Numbered from the stretch's first letter, positions 1 through 8,083 are shown. The stretch is DNA of 13,500 nt from Lysobacterales bacterium (GCA_020442545.1 JAGRJX010000315.1:1-13500); one strand, 5' to 3'. The notes: generated by a model from the sequence alone, not told the origin. Numbers and translations are program-made.

Positions 1-367
1 CCCACATCGGCTTGCCCCAGAGCGAGCCAGTCAGCAGCGTGATGGCGGTGAAACCGGCGCCGACCGGTGCGCAGGCCATGGCCAGCTGTTCACAGAGCTT
101 GATCCGCCAGACCAGCGCGATGAAGGCGTAGACCGCCATCAATCCGTAGATGAACAGGCTCATCCAGGCGCTGGGGACGTGGATGAACAGGATCCGGTAG
201 CTGTCGCCCTGCTGGTAGTCGGCGGGGACGGCAAACAGTCCGCTCCATGCGCCCCACAACATTAACGGCAGCGATGCCCACAGCAGCCACGGCGACCAGC
301 GCGCGGCGAAACGATGGAAGGTGGGCGGCGAGCCCATCTGATGAAACCAGCGGATGACCGGGTTCAC
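1..367 (-). CDS. ccmC: CcmC, haem exporter permease of cytochrome c maturation (3' part beyond the left edge)
   Basis: Inner-membrane protein that handles haem and passes it to the periplasmic chaperone CcmE for cytochrome c assembly. The first 122 codons are in the window. The visible protein has a hydrophobic segment at about residues 26-47 followed by PADYQQGDSYRILFIHVPSA (about 48-67), which closely matches the E. coli CcmC N-terminus and includes the conserved periplasmic His (H63). A second and third membrane segment follow, and then GSLWGKPMW (114-122). The tryptophan-rich WGxWWVWD haem motif should lie just past the edge. The chosen start is GTG at 367 (protein V/M-NPVIRWFHQMGSPP), three residues longer than E. 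coli. GAGG lies only 2 bases upstream, so GTG at 382 or ATG at codon 11 are alternatives. It follows ccmB by 70 bases in the same direction, so it is very likely in the same operon. The identity is certain; the start is less so. Confidence 0.93.
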   Translation of the reverse strand, partial: MNPVIRWFHQMGSPPTFHRFAARWSPWLLWASLPLMLWGAWSGLFAVPADYQQGDSYRILFIHVPSAWMSLFIYGLMAVYAFIALVWRIKLCEQLAMACAPVGAGFTAITLLTGSLWGKPMW

Positions 368-437
368 TACCTCAAATCTCACTCAATTCTATGAACCACT
401 GCGGCCGGAATACTTGGCGTGAACATCCGCCGCGAGT

Positions 438-1121
438 TCAGGGCATGGCGATACGCAGTGCGGTGGCGGCGGCCAGTGGCGCCAGCACCACGGCCAGCAC
501 CAGCGCGGCGCCCAGCAGCCACAGCGCCCCCGCGAACGGCAGGCCTTGGGCTGCGGCCATCACCGCTCCTGCGCCGAAGATCAGCACCGGCACGTACAGC
601 GGCAGCGCCAGCAGGGCGAGCAGCATACCAGAGCGGCGCATGCCGACCGTCAGCGCGACCACGACTGTACCCACCAGACTGAGCAGCGGCGTGCCCAGCA
701 GCAGGCTCAGCCAGAGCGCCGGGAGCAGGCCGTCGTTGAGGTTCAGGAAGGCGGCAAGCAGCGGCACGATGAGCAGTACCGGCACCGCGCTGGCCAGCCA
801 GTGGACGAGCACCTTGCAGGCCACCAGCAGCGCCAGCGGCTGCGGGGCGAGCATCAGCTGCTCCAGGCTGCCGTCGTCGAGATCGCTGCGAAACAGGCTG
901 TCCAGCGACAGTTGGCCTGACAGCAGCACGGCAATCCAGATCACGCCGGGCGCGATGGTCGCCAGCAGTTCCGGCTCCGGTCCCAGTGCCAGCGGAAACA
1001 GGCTGACCACCAGCAGCGCAAACATCAGTGGCTGCGCGGCATCGCCGCGGCGACGCCAGACCAGCAGCAGGTCGCGTCGCAGCAGTGCCATGCAGGCGGA
1101 TGTGGTCGATGCCTGTGCCAT
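438..1121 (-). CDS. ccmB: CcmB, haem exporter membrane subunit
   Basis: 227-residue polytopic inner-membrane protein, the usual CcmB length, which pairs with CcmA and CcmC in the ABC complex that releases holo-CcmE during cytochrome c biogenesis. About six hydrophobic segments are visible. Family landmarks match E. coli CcmB: LFPLALGPEPELLATIAPGV (about 41-60), a cytoplasmic DLDDGSLEQLMLAP stretch (about 80-93) and LPLYVPVLIFGAGA (about 173-186). The ATG at 1121 is one base after the ccmA stop, which fits coupled translation. An internal ATG at codon 11 (MALLRRDLLL) would align better with the short E. coli N-terminus and is the only real alternative start. Nothing is truncated or missing. 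Confidence 0.96.
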   Translation of the reverse strand: MAQASTTSACMALLRRDLLLVWRRRGDAAQPLMFALLVVSLFPLALGPEPELLATIAPGVIWIAVLLSGQLSLDSLFRSDLDDGSLEQLMLAPQPLALLVACKVLVHWLASAVPVLLIVPLLAAFLNLNDGLLPALWLSLLLGTPLLSLVGTVVVALTVGMRRSGMLLALLALPLYVPVLIFGAGAVMAAAQGLPFAGALWLLGAALVLAVVLAPLAAATALRIAMP

Positions 1122-1122
1122 G

Positions 1123-1752
1123 TCAGTCCAGCTCCAGCACGCGTGAGCGAACCGCCGGCGTGGCGTAGGCGCCGTGGCTGGTGATCAGCGCCGCACCGCC
1201 GTCGGCAATGTGCGCTTCGACCAGGTGATTGACCAGCGCGATGCCCTCCAGATCGAGGTTGGCGTAGGGCTCGTCCAGCAGCCACAGCGGCGCGGGAAGC
1301 AGCAGCAGGCGGGCCAGGCCGAGGCGCTTTTTCTGGCCAGCCGACATCTGTCGTGCCGGACTGTCCTCGTAGCCGGCCAGACCGACTGCTTCCAGCGCCT
1401 CATCAATGCCGATCGTGTCGCGCTGGCCGTTGAGACCGGTGGCGAAGCGCAGGTTTTCGACGGCACTCAATTCGCCCTTGTGGCCCAACAGGTGGCCGAG
1501 CAGGGCGCAGGACTGCGCGACAGATTCGCGCGTCGCCTTGCTTCCGCGAATCCGGATTTCGCCCGCGCTGGGCACCAACAGGCCTGCCAGAACCCGCAGC
1601 AGCGTCGTTTTGCCAGTGCCGTTCCCGCCGTGGACCAGCAGTGCCTCGCCCTCGCCAACCTCAAGCGACAACGGCCCGAACACCGGCTCTTCGTTGCGCC
1701 GGAGGGCGAGTCCATCAGCGGTCAGCAGCAGTGGTGGTTTGGCGAATTTCAT
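1123..1752 (-). CDS. ccmA: CcmA, ATP-binding subunit of the cytochrome c maturation haem exporter
   Basis: 209-residue cytoplasmic ABC ATPase, the typical CcmA size. All motifs are intact: Walker A GGNGTGKTT (42-50), signature MSAGQKKRLGLARL (136-149) in the MSAGQ form typical of CcmA rather than LSGGQ, Walker B LWLLDEP (156-162) followed by the D-loop region YANLD, and the H-loop His (TSH, H193). ATP hydrolysis by CcmA with CcmB drives release of haem-loaded CcmE. It is the first ccm gene of the cluster; ccmB starts one base after its stop. The ATG at 1752 begins a normal N-terminus, but no good Shine-Dalgarno is visible upstream. The 99 bases separating it from the DUF3293 gene show no clear promoter. 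Confidence 0.96.
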   Translation of the reverse strand: MKFAKPPLLLTADGLALRRNEEPVFGPLSLEVGEGEALLVHGGNGTGKTTLLRVLAGLLVPSAGEIRIRGSKATRESVAQSCALLGHLLGHKGELSAVENLRFATGLNGQRDTIGIDEALEAVGLAGYEDSPARQMSAGQKKRLGLARLLLLPAPLWLLDEPYANLDLEGIALVNHLVEAHIADGGAALITSHGAYATPAVRSRVLELD

Positions 1753-1851
1753 CGGTGCATCGGGTATTGAATAGCGGCCGCCAGTGCGATCGCCGGAACC
1801 TGGGCCGGCGCCGGCAGGATGCTACGGGGCGCAGCAGTCCACGTCCACGGA

Positions 1852-2370
1852 TCACGCCGATGACGGCAACCTGAGTCGGCGGCTACCTGCCGCCGGGTGG
1901 GCGTCTTCGAAGGAAGCCGCGATGCACCTTGTGCTTGCCCAAGGGCATTCGCTTTCATGCCGGGTTGGCGGCTCGATTCCAGCCGCACGATGCCAGACCA
2001 GGCTTACCGGGTCGCCACGTTGCCAGTGCAGAGTGGCCAGTTGCCCGAGAGCATCGGCCAGGCGACGCAACTGCCATGGCCATAACCCGCCCACGAGCCA
2101 CGATGGTTCTCGCCACTGTCGCGTACCGTTGACCGCGGGCCAGTGCGGCAAGGCTTGCCGCTGCAGCCAAGAGAGGAGGGCCCGGTTGGCCGCATGGTTG
2201 CGTCGCGTTGATTGCAAGATGCCCCCGGGATTGCAGGCCGTCAGCAGACTGAACCGGAAGCAGCGAGGAATGCGTCGCTCAACATTGCCGGCAAGCCGAC
2301 CTGGCACCACCTGCAGCATCGCGCGTGGCAACAGAATGCGATACGGGGCTTCCAGATATGCCTGACACAA
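1852..2370 (-). CDS. DUF3293-family protein, function unknown, with an unusual C-terminal tail
   Basis: This frame carries the DUF3293 landmarks as I know them: an N-terminal AYLEAPYRI, then FSLLTACNP (the family's TAxNP motif), an Asn-rich helix NHAANRALLSWL, REPSWLVGGL (the WxEPSxLVxG motif) and LADALGQLATLHW (the LGxxFGQxA motif), in the right order and spacing. The domain fills about residues 3-125. No biochemical function is established for the family. The start is uncertain: no ATG lies near the domain. TTG at 2370 puts the domain at the N-terminus as in relatives. ATGs at 2490 and 2505 in the same frame would add about 40-45 unconserved residues and nearly reach the divergent protease start. 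After the domain the frame runs a further 45 or so residues of Pro/Arg/Ser-rich sequence unlike the family, so the 3' end may have been altered by a frameshift. It lies upstream of ccmA in the same direction. Confidence 0.68.
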   Translation of the reverse strand: MCQAYLEAPYRILLPRAMLQVVPGRLAGNVERRIPRCFRFSLLTACNPGGILQSTRRNHAANRALLSWLQRQALPHWPAVNGTRQWREPSWLVGGLWPWQLRRLADALGQLATLHWQRGDPVSLVWHRAAGIEPPTRHESECPWASTRCIAASFEDAHPAAGSRRLRLPSSA

Positions 2371-2441
2371 CGTACCCGACGATGCGGCGCTGTCGCCGGC
2401 GGTCGTCGACCATTGCCGGTTCCCGATTTCCTGAACCCCCC

Positions 2442-2469
2442 TTGCACGGCAGGCCGGTACCGATACACT
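2442..2469 (+). promoter_or_regulatory. Possible sigma-70-type promoter for the S8 protease
   Basis: TTGCAC (2442-2447) and TACACT (2464-2469) are separated by 16 bases and lie about 40 bases upstream of the protease ATG, in the 137-base gap between the divergent DUF3293 and protease genes. Matches to consensus are only 3/6 and 4/6, so this is a weak suggestion based on position as much as sequence. Confidence 0.3.
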
Positions 2470-2507
2470 TGATTGTTTCCCCTTCGTCATTTCCACGGAA
2501 GCCATCG

Positions 2508-5500
2508 ATGATCCGTCAGACTACTCTTGCCGCCGCCATTGCGCTCGGCATGGGCCTTGTGGCCGCAGGCCAGCCCAACGCCCAGGCCAGCAGTTTCGCT
2601 TCAACCGCAGCAGCCGAAGAGCAGGCCACTTACCTCGTCTACTTCGAAGAGCCCGCCGTGGCCAGCTTTCGCGGGTTTGACGCAGCCGGCATGACGCCAA
2701 CGTCGAAGGCCGCGATGGCGCTGCAGGCGACCAGCCCGGCGGTGACCGGCGCCCGCCACCTCGACGTGAAGTCGGCTGCAAGCGTTGCCTATCGCGACTA
2801 CCTTGCCGAGCAGCGCAGCGCGCGCCTGCTGCAGGGCAGCAAGCGCATTGGCCGGGAGCTGAAGCCCAGCTTCGTCTACGACCTGGCCAGCAACGGCGTG
2901 GCATTGACCCTGAACCAGAGAGAAGCCGCGCTGCTGCGCGGGATTCCCGGCGTGAAGCGCGTGGTGCGCGATTTTGTGCGCAAACCGCAGACCGATGCCG
3001 GACCGCGCTGGATTCATGCCGACGCGATCTGGGGCGGCGATCCTGACATTGCCAACGAAGGCGAAGGCGTGGTGATCGGCGTCATCGACACAGGTATCGA
3101 AGCGACTCATCCCGCGTTTGCGGCAACGGGTCCGGTGGACGGCTACGTCCACCAGAATCCGCGCGGGACGCGGCTTGGAAAGTGCTCCGGGGGCGGTGGT
3201 GGCTGCAATGACAAGCTGATCGGGATCTACGATTTCACAACGGGCACCGACGACAACGAGACCAATGATGGCAGCGACCAGGTCGGACACGGCACCCATG
3301 TGTCCAGCACGGCGGCTGGCAATCACCTCGATCACAGCGTGAGCACGGTCTCCGGCGATGTCCTGCGGCATCTTTCCGGCGTGGCACCGCACGCCAACCT
3401 GATCATGTACAAGGCCTGTGAGGATGAGTCCAGCTGTCAGGGGTCGTGGCTGATGGCCGCACTCGACCAGGCGGTTGCGGACCAGGTCGATGTCATCAAT
3501 TACTCCATTGGTGGCGGCACCAACAATCCGTGGACAGACGGAGACGCGCTTGCGTTCCTTGGAGCACGTCAGGCTGGCATCGTTCCGGTGAGTTCTGCCG
3601 GCAATGATGGCCCGGGGCCGTCCACCGTGAGTTCGCCGGCCAATGCGCCGTGGATGCTGTCGGTGGCCAACGTCAGCCACAACCGCGTATTCGGCAATCG
3701 GCTGGTCGAGATGACCGGCGGCGACACCGCACCGCCGGACGGCGGCGTGCTGTTTGGTGTGGGCGCAACGGTGGGCTACGGGCCGGCGGACATCGTCTAT
3801 GCGGGGGACTACGGCAACGCGCTCTGCGCAACGGGTCCAAACACGGACGCACTGCCGCCCGATGAGAGCACCAACCCGTGGCCGACCGGGGCTTCCGAGA
3901 AGCCATTCAACGGCGAAATCGTTGTCTGTGACCGCGGCCTCTATGCGCGTGTGATCAAGGGATTCAATGTGGGCTTGGCGGGAGGCGGCGGATTCGTCCT
4001 GGCCAACAGCAGCGCGGACGGCGAAAGCATCGTGCGTGACTCACACAAGATTCCGGGTACCCATATCGGCTTCTTCGAGGGTCAGAAGCTCAAGCAATGG
4101 TTGGCGTCAGGTACCGGTCACCGGGCGCGGATCGAGGGCGAAACGCTGACCGAGAATGATGCTTACGGCGATATCCTGAACCAGAGCAGCAGCCGGGGGC
4201 TTGGGTTCTGGGGCAGCTTCCTGACGCCCAACATCAGTGCGCCGGGGACCAACATCCTCGCTGCCGTGCCCGGCGGTGGATTCGCCTACTATACGGGCAC
4301 GTCGATGGCATCGCCGCATGTGGCGGGTGCCGCGGCACTGTTGATCGCGGCACATCCGGCGTGGACGCCGACCCAGGTCATGTCGGCGCTTCTCACCACG
4401 GCGCGGCCATCCGTGAAAATCGACCTTGACACGCCAGCCACGCCCCTGGAGCAGGGCAACGGCACGGTGGACCTGGCACGCGCAGTGAATGCCGGCCTGT
4501 ACTTTCCAATTGAACGCAGCGACTTTGATGCCGCCAAGACTGGCGACACGCGCGACATGAATCTGCCTGCCCTGGTGGACGAAGACTGTTTCCTGGAATG
4601 CACGTTGACGCGTACCGTCAAGGACATGGCCGGCGGTGGCACCTGGACGGCGGTTTGGGAAATGCCTGACGGCGCGATGGCAAGCGTTTCGCCATCGACA
4701 TTCACTTTGGCGGACGGGCAATCCACGGAGCTCAGCTTCGCCTTCGACGTACGCGATGCCAATGTTTCCGGCGACTGGGTATTCGGGCATCTGCACCTTG
4801 AGCGCACAGGGAACGACGGCGTTCCGGATGTCGAGATTCCGGTAGCGATCAAGTCCCAGGCGGGTGATCTGCCGACGTCCATCGATATCGAGACGGATAG
4901 CGAAAGCGGCTTCGTCGATATCGACATGAGCGGCCTGATTGCGCTGCCGGAAGCACAATTTGCCAGCAGCGTCCTCAATGACGAATACCGTGTCGAGCAA
5001 AGGTTGAAGCGTGGCAATACGCGGGACACCTATGAAGGTCCGTTCGACGAAGACCTGCTGCGTCTGGTTACCGTTCCGGCGTCCGACGTGGAGCGCCTGT
5101 TCTCCGCAGACCTGGAGTCGGAAGACACCGCATTCGCCGAACTTTATCTGGGTTTCGATGCGAATGCGGACGGATTGCCTTCGCAGAACGAGGAGTTGTG
5201 CAGCAGCAGTTCTACGGCATCCAGCAAGCATTGCGAATATCGGCTGCCAAGCCTCGCCTCGGACCTGACCCTTTGGGTACTGGTACGAAACGGTACTGCG
5301 GGCAGTGCCGTTGCACGCGACGACGTTGATTTGAGTTACCGGGTACTCGATTCAAGTCGCAGCAACGGACTGGATCTGGTCGCCAGTGGTCCTGGTCATG
5401 TCGCTCAGGGTGACGACTTCCAGGTGCGCATCAGCTGGAATGCGCCCGATATCCTTCCCGGGCACAGCAAGCTTGGTTACCTGCTGCTGGGTGCCAAGGC

Positions 5501-6665
5501 CGGTCGCGAAGGCAAGACCGGCAAGGTTCCGGTGACCATCACCCGCACTGGCGCTGTTGATGCGCCCGCAGCGCTGGTATCCGGTCGAACCCGGGTGATG
5601 AAACTGGCTCCCGGCGATGCACAGGAACGCCTGTTCATCGATGTGCCGCCCAACGCGAGCCGGCTCCAGATTGAAAGTAGTGGCGAGGGCGAAGTTGATC
5701 TCTACGCCGCCTGGGGTGGCAACTTCCCGGCGGCCCGCACCGATACGTCGATCAGTCCTGCACCGTCCCGCGGCGACGCCGATGGAACATCCATCCACGG
5801 CGGCGCGACAGAAAGCATCGACTTGCAGGGCGCGTCGTTGAAGCCGGGACGCTGGTACATCACGCCCGTGAATGGCGGTGACGCCGATGCCAGTTTCAGC
5901 CTCACGGCGACGGTGACTTCCGGGTCGCAGGCGGCGCCTGCGCCGCAGTTCGGTGGCTATTACAATCCGGCACGCTCGGGGTCGGGCGCGTTTTTGTACC
6001 GGGTGGCGGGAAGCTGGGCGTTGATCCTGTACAGTTTCCTTGATGACGGCACGCCTACCTGGTATCTGGGCACGGCACCGCAACCGTCCGGCACCACCGG
6101 CACCTGGACAGTATCGCTGGGTCGCTTCGCGTGGGACGGCGACAGTGCATCGGCACGCCAGGTCGGCGAAGCGACGGTAACCATGCTTGACGAAACCAGC
6201 ATGGCGTTCACGACCACGATTGACGGCGAAGTGGCCAGCCAGCGGATGGTTCGTGTTGACCCGGGCACTTGCCCGGTTGATTCCGGGAATCCCCTGGAGC
6301 TCACGGCCAGTTGGTATGCGCCAACGCTATCCGGAGCCGGCTTCAGCGTCACGGCGATCCCGGAACTGGAAGCCACGGCCGCCTATTTCTACGACGAAGA
6401 AGGCCGCGCGCGCTGGGCAATCGGCTCCAGTTCGCCGTTCGGGACTGACACGTTGCCGATGTCGGTACACATTGGCGGCAGCTGTTTTGCCTGCAGCTAC
6501 GAAGCGGCGCAGGCCAGCGCTGTCGGCAGCTATGTCCGAACCTATGCCGGCGACGGGAGCAGTGGCCATGCGAAGCTTGATCTTGCCTTGCCGTCACCGC
6601 TGAGCGGTGAATGGCATTCGGATGCCGATATTGTTCCGCTCACCGAATTCCCGGGCTGTCAGTGA
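2508..6665 (+). CDS. Large secreted S8 (subtilisin-like) serine protease with PA insert, Fn3-like domain and two C-terminal WY/ARSG-type modules
   Basis: 1385-residue exported endopeptidase. The start is ATG at 2508: it gives a clear signal peptide (MIRQTTLAAAIALGMGLVAAG, then a likely cut after AQA near residue 27) and has GGAA 7 bases upstream; the frame is open 61 codons further but those residues are not signal-like. An I9-like propeptide spans about 40-165. The catalytic triad is complete: D194 (VIDTG), H261 (GHGTHV) and S599 (GTSMASPHVAG), with oxyanion N366 (SSAGNDGPG). A PA domain is inserted at about 430-540 between Asn and Ser. CSGGGGGC (C226/C233) probably forms a disulfide loop. 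An Fn3_6-like domain follows at about 683-784, an EF-hand-like loop DANADGLPSQNE at 884-895, and a PPC-like beta domain at about 1031-1140. Two related modules end the protein (from 1149, GGYYNPARSG, and 1267, ASWYAPTLSG). No LPXTG or autotransporter barrel is seen, so release into the medium, perhaps by type II secretion, is my inference. Confidence 0.93.
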   Translation: MIRQTTLAAAIALGMGLVAAGQPNAQASSFASTAAAEEQATYLVYFEEPAVASFRGFDAAGMTPTSKAAMALQATSPAVTGARHLDVKSAASVAYRDYLAEQRSARLLQGSKRIGRELKPSFVYDLASNGVALTLNQREAALLRGIPGVKRVVRDFVRKPQTDAGPRWIHADAIWGGDPDIANEGEGVVIGVIDTGIEATHPAFAATGPVDGYVHQNPRGTRLGKCSGGGGGCNDKLIGIYDFTTGTDDNETNDGSDQVGHGTHVSSTAAGNHLDHSVSTVSGDVLRHLSGVAPHANLIMYKACEDESSCQGSWLMAALDQAVADQVDVINYSIGGGTNNPWTDGDALAFLGARQAGIVPVSSAGNDGPGPSTVSSPANAPWMLSVANVSHNRVFGNRLVEMTGGDTAPPDGGVLFGVGATVGYGPADIVYAGDYGNALCATGPNTDALPPDESTNPWPTGASEKPFNGEIVVCDRGLYARVIKGFNVGLAGGGGFVLANSSADGESIVRDSHKIPGTHIGFFEGQKLKQWLASGTGHRARIEGETLTENDAYGDILNQSSSRGLGFWGSFLTPNISAPGTNILAAVPGGGFAYYTGTSMASPHVAGAAALLIAAHPAWTPTQVMSALLTTARPSVKIDLDTPATPLEQGNGTVDLARAVNAGLYFPIERSDFDAAKTGDTRDMNLPALVDEDCFLECTLTRTVKDMAGGGTWTAVWEMPDGAMASVSPSTFTLADGQSTELSFAFDVRDANVSGDWVFGHLHLERTGNDGVPDVEIPVAIKSQAGDLPTSIDIETDSESGFVDIDMSGLIALPEAQFASSVLNDEYRVEQRLKRGNTRDTYEGPFDEDLLRLVTVPASDVERLFSADLESEDTAFAELYLGFDANADGLPSQNEELCSSSSTASSKHCEYRLPSLASDLTLWVLVRNGTAGSAVARDDVDLSYRVLDSSRSNGLDLVASGPGHVAQGDDFQVRISWNAPDILPGHSKLGYLLLGAKAGREGKTGKVPVTITRTGAVDAPAALVSGRTRVMKLAPGDAQERLFIDVPPNASRLQIESSGEGEVDLYAAWGGNFPAARTDTSISPAPSRGDADGTSIHGGATESIDLQGASLKPGRWYITPVNGGDADASFSLTATVTSGSQAAPAPQFGGYYNPARSGSGAFLYRVAGSWALILYSFLDDGTPTWYLGTAPQPSGTTGTWTVSLGRFAWDGDSASARQVGEATVTMLDETSMAFTTTIDGEVASQRMVRVDPGTCPVDSGNPLELTASWYAPTLSGAGFSVTAIPELEATAAYFYDEEGRARWAIGSSSPFGTDTLPMSVHIGGSCFACSYEAAQASAVGSYVRTYAGDGSSGHAKLDLALPSPLSGEWHSDADIVPLTEFPGCQ

Positions 6666-6673
6666 CATGGAAT

Positions 6674-6709
6674 GCAGCAGCAGTGGACGTTGCCCGTCGC
6701 TGCTGCTGC
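6674..6709 (+). other. Long CAG/CTG hairpin just after the protease stop
   Basis: GCAGCAGCAG (6674-6683) pairs perfectly with CTGCTGCTGC (6700-6709). Inside it GACG (6686-6689) pairs with CGTC (6695-6698), leaving a five-base loop. It starts 9 bases after the protease stop and ends 19 bases before the aminotransferase ATG. There is no T-run after it, so it is not a standard intrinsic terminator. It could stabilise the protease mRNA end or reduce read-through into the next gene. Confidence 0.5.
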
Positions 6710-6717
6710 ACCGTTCC

Positions 6718-6723
6718 GGGGTG
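6718..6723 (+). promoter_or_regulatory. Ribosome binding site deciding the aminotransferase start
   Basis: GGGGTG lies 5 bases before ATG 6729 and 8 before ATG 6732. No comparable site precedes the in-frame ATG at 6672, which lies almost inside the hairpin above. The start at 6729 also places the SKLPKVGTTIF motif near residue 6, as in E. coli YbdL. Confidence 0.5.
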
Positions 6724-6728
6724 CTGTG

Positions 6729-7898
6729 ATGATGCTTTCAGACAGCAAGCTTCCCAAGGTCGGCACGACCATCTTCACCGTCATGTCGCAGCTGGCGATG
6801 AAGCACGGTGCGATGAACCTCGGGCAGGGCTTTCCTGACTTCGCCGTTCCTTCCGGACTGATGGATGCGCTGGATCGTGCGATGCGTGCCGGGCACAACC
6901 AGTACGCGCCGATGACTGGCATTCCGGCGCTCCGGCAGACCATCGCTGCCAAGACCGAAGCGTTGTACGGACATCCGGTTGACGCTGACGCGGAAGTCAC
7001 CGTCACCAGCGGTGCGACCGAAGCGATCTTCGCCGCCGTGCACGCATTGATCCGTACTGGCGACGAGGTCATCGTCCTTGATCCCTGCTATGACTGCTAC
7101 GAGCCGGCCATCGAACTGGCTGGCGCCACGGCTGTCCATGTGCCGTTGACGGACCCCGACTTCCGTCCCGACTGGGAGCGCATCGAAGCGGCAGTCACGC
7201 CGCGGACGCGCATGATCATCGTCAATACGCCGCACAACCCCTGTGGTTCCGCGTTTGATCCCGCTGATCTTGATGCGCTGGCAGCCCTGGCGGAACGGCA
7301 TGGTCTGTGGGTGATTTCGGATGAGGTCTACGAGCACATCGCCTTTGGCGAGCACGGTCACCAGAGCGTGCTGCGACATCCGGGCCTGGCCGCGCGCAGC
7401 CTCGTTGTCAGCTCGTTCGGCAAGACCTTCCACTGCACGGGCTGGAAGGTGGGTTACTGCGTGGCGCCGGCCGCGCTGTCGGCCGAGTTCCGCAAGGTTC
7501 ATCAGTACCTGACCTTCTGCACCTTCAACCCGGCGCAGCACGCGCTGGCGGAAATGCTGGAAAAGCACCCAGACCACTATTGCGATCTGCCGGACTTCTA
7601 TCGCGCCAAGCGCGACCGCTTCCGTGACGGCCTTTCTGGCTCCGTATTCGGGCTGCCACCGGTGGACGGCAGCTACTTCCAGCTCATCGACTATTCGGCG
7701 CTGATTCCAGCGCTGGGCGAACTTGACGACATGGCCTTCAGCCGATGGCTGGTGGAAGAGAAGGGCGTGGCCGCGATCCCGCTGTCGCCGTTCTATGCCG
7801 AACCACCGGCCGGACAGCGCCTGGTGCGTTTGTGCTTTGCCAAGGACGACGCCACGCTGGACGCTGCCGCCGCGAAGCTTTGCGCAATTGCGCCATGA
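6729..7898 (+). CDS. ybdL: YbdL-type PLP aminotransferase (methionine/glutamine transaminase)
   Basis: 389-residue cytoplasmic class I/II fold-type I aminotransferase, close to the length of E. coli YbdL (386). Near-identical blocks to YbdL are visible: SKLPKVGTTIFTVMS (6-20), LGQGFPDF (31-38), NQYAPMTGIPALR (57-69), VTSGATEA (92-99), NTPHNP (166-171), ISDEVYEHI (196-204), SSFGKTFHCTGWKVGYCVAP (228-247) and LVRLCFAK (365-372). The PLP-binding Lys is K232; D198 should contact the pyridine nitrogen, N170 and Y201 the cofactor, and R367 the substrate carboxylate. YbdL prefers methionine and aromatic amino acids; family members such as kynurenine aminotransferase/glutamine transaminase K use glutamine as donor. 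The next gene is an omega-amidase, which fits glutamine as donor, re-aminating 4-methylthio-2-oxobutanoate at the end of methionine salvage. The exact specificity is inferred. Transcription may come from its own promoter or from protease read-through; no clear promoter is seen. Confidence 0.92.
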   Translation: MMLSDSKLPKVGTTIFTVMSQLAMKHGAMNLGQGFPDFAVPSGLMDALDRAMRAGHNQYAPMTGIPALRQTIAAKTEALYGHPVDADAEVTVTSGATEAIFAAVHALIRTGDEVIVLDPCYDCYEPAIELAGATAVHVPLTDPDFRPDWERIEAAVTPRTRMIIVNTPHNPCGSAFDPADLDALAALAERHGLWVISDEVYEHIAFGEHGHQSVLRHPGLAARSLVVSSFGKTFHCTGWKVGYCVAPAALSAEFRKVHQYLTFCTFNPAQHALAEMLEKHPDHYCDLPDFYRAKRDRFRDGLSGSVFGLPPVDGSYFQLIDYSALIPALGELDDMAFSRWLVEEKGVAAIPLSPFYAEPPAGQRLVRLCFAKDDATLDAAAAKLCAIAP

Positions 7899-7952
7899 GC
7901 GCCATGCCGGTATCCGCCAGGGTAAGTTGGCGGCATCGCCGGCCTGTGAGTC

Positions 7953-7967
7953 GCCCGCTGTGCGGGC
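7953..7967 (+). other. Short GC-rich hairpin in the aminotransferase/amidase gap
   Basis: GCCCGC-TGT-GCGGGC is a perfect 6-bp stem with a three-base loop, 55 bases after the aminotransferase stop. There is no T-run. It is one of two such hairpins in the 198-base gap at 7899-8096, which otherwise holds no gene I can support. Confidence 0.35.
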
Positions 7968-8021
7968 TGCAAGGCGTCAGTAAAATACGTTGACTCTGAC
8001 GCGTTCGTGCTTCAGCTGACA

Positions 8022-8036
8022 GGCGGCGTAGCCGCC
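8022..8036 (+). other. Second short GC-rich hairpin upstream of the amidase gene
   Basis: GGCGGC-GTA-GCCGCC is a perfect 6-bp stem with a three-base loop, about 60 bases before the amidase ATG. It lacks a T-run. In GC-rich DNA such stems occur by chance, so its role is unknown. Confidence 0.35.
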
Positions 8037-8083
8037 GACTAACGTCTTACAGGCACCGAAGGTGTCGACTTGCTGCCCCAGCC

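Noticed and set aside
391..1146. Plus-strand frame of 251 codons opposite ccmB
   Set aside because: Ser/Ala-rich antisense of a clearly identified gene.
1804..1815. Palindrome GCCGGCGCCGGC upstream of ccmA
   Set aside because: A perfect 12-base palindrome, but made only of G and C in GC-rich DNA and not paired with any other regulatory signal.
2325..2507. Protease start 61 codons further upstream
   Set aside because: The extra residues are not signal-like and would bury a clear signal peptide beginning at 2508.
4107..5231. Minus-strand frame of 374 codons within the protease gene
   Set aside because: Antisense of the protease, with no motif and no ribosome site that I can see.
6672..6728. 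Aminotransferase start at ATG 6672
   Set aside because: It lies in the hairpin 7 bases after the protease stop without its own ribosome site, and adds 19 residues absent from YbdL.
7990..7995. TTGACT as a -35 box for the amidase gene
   Set aside because: No -10-like hexamer occurs 16-19 bases downstream.
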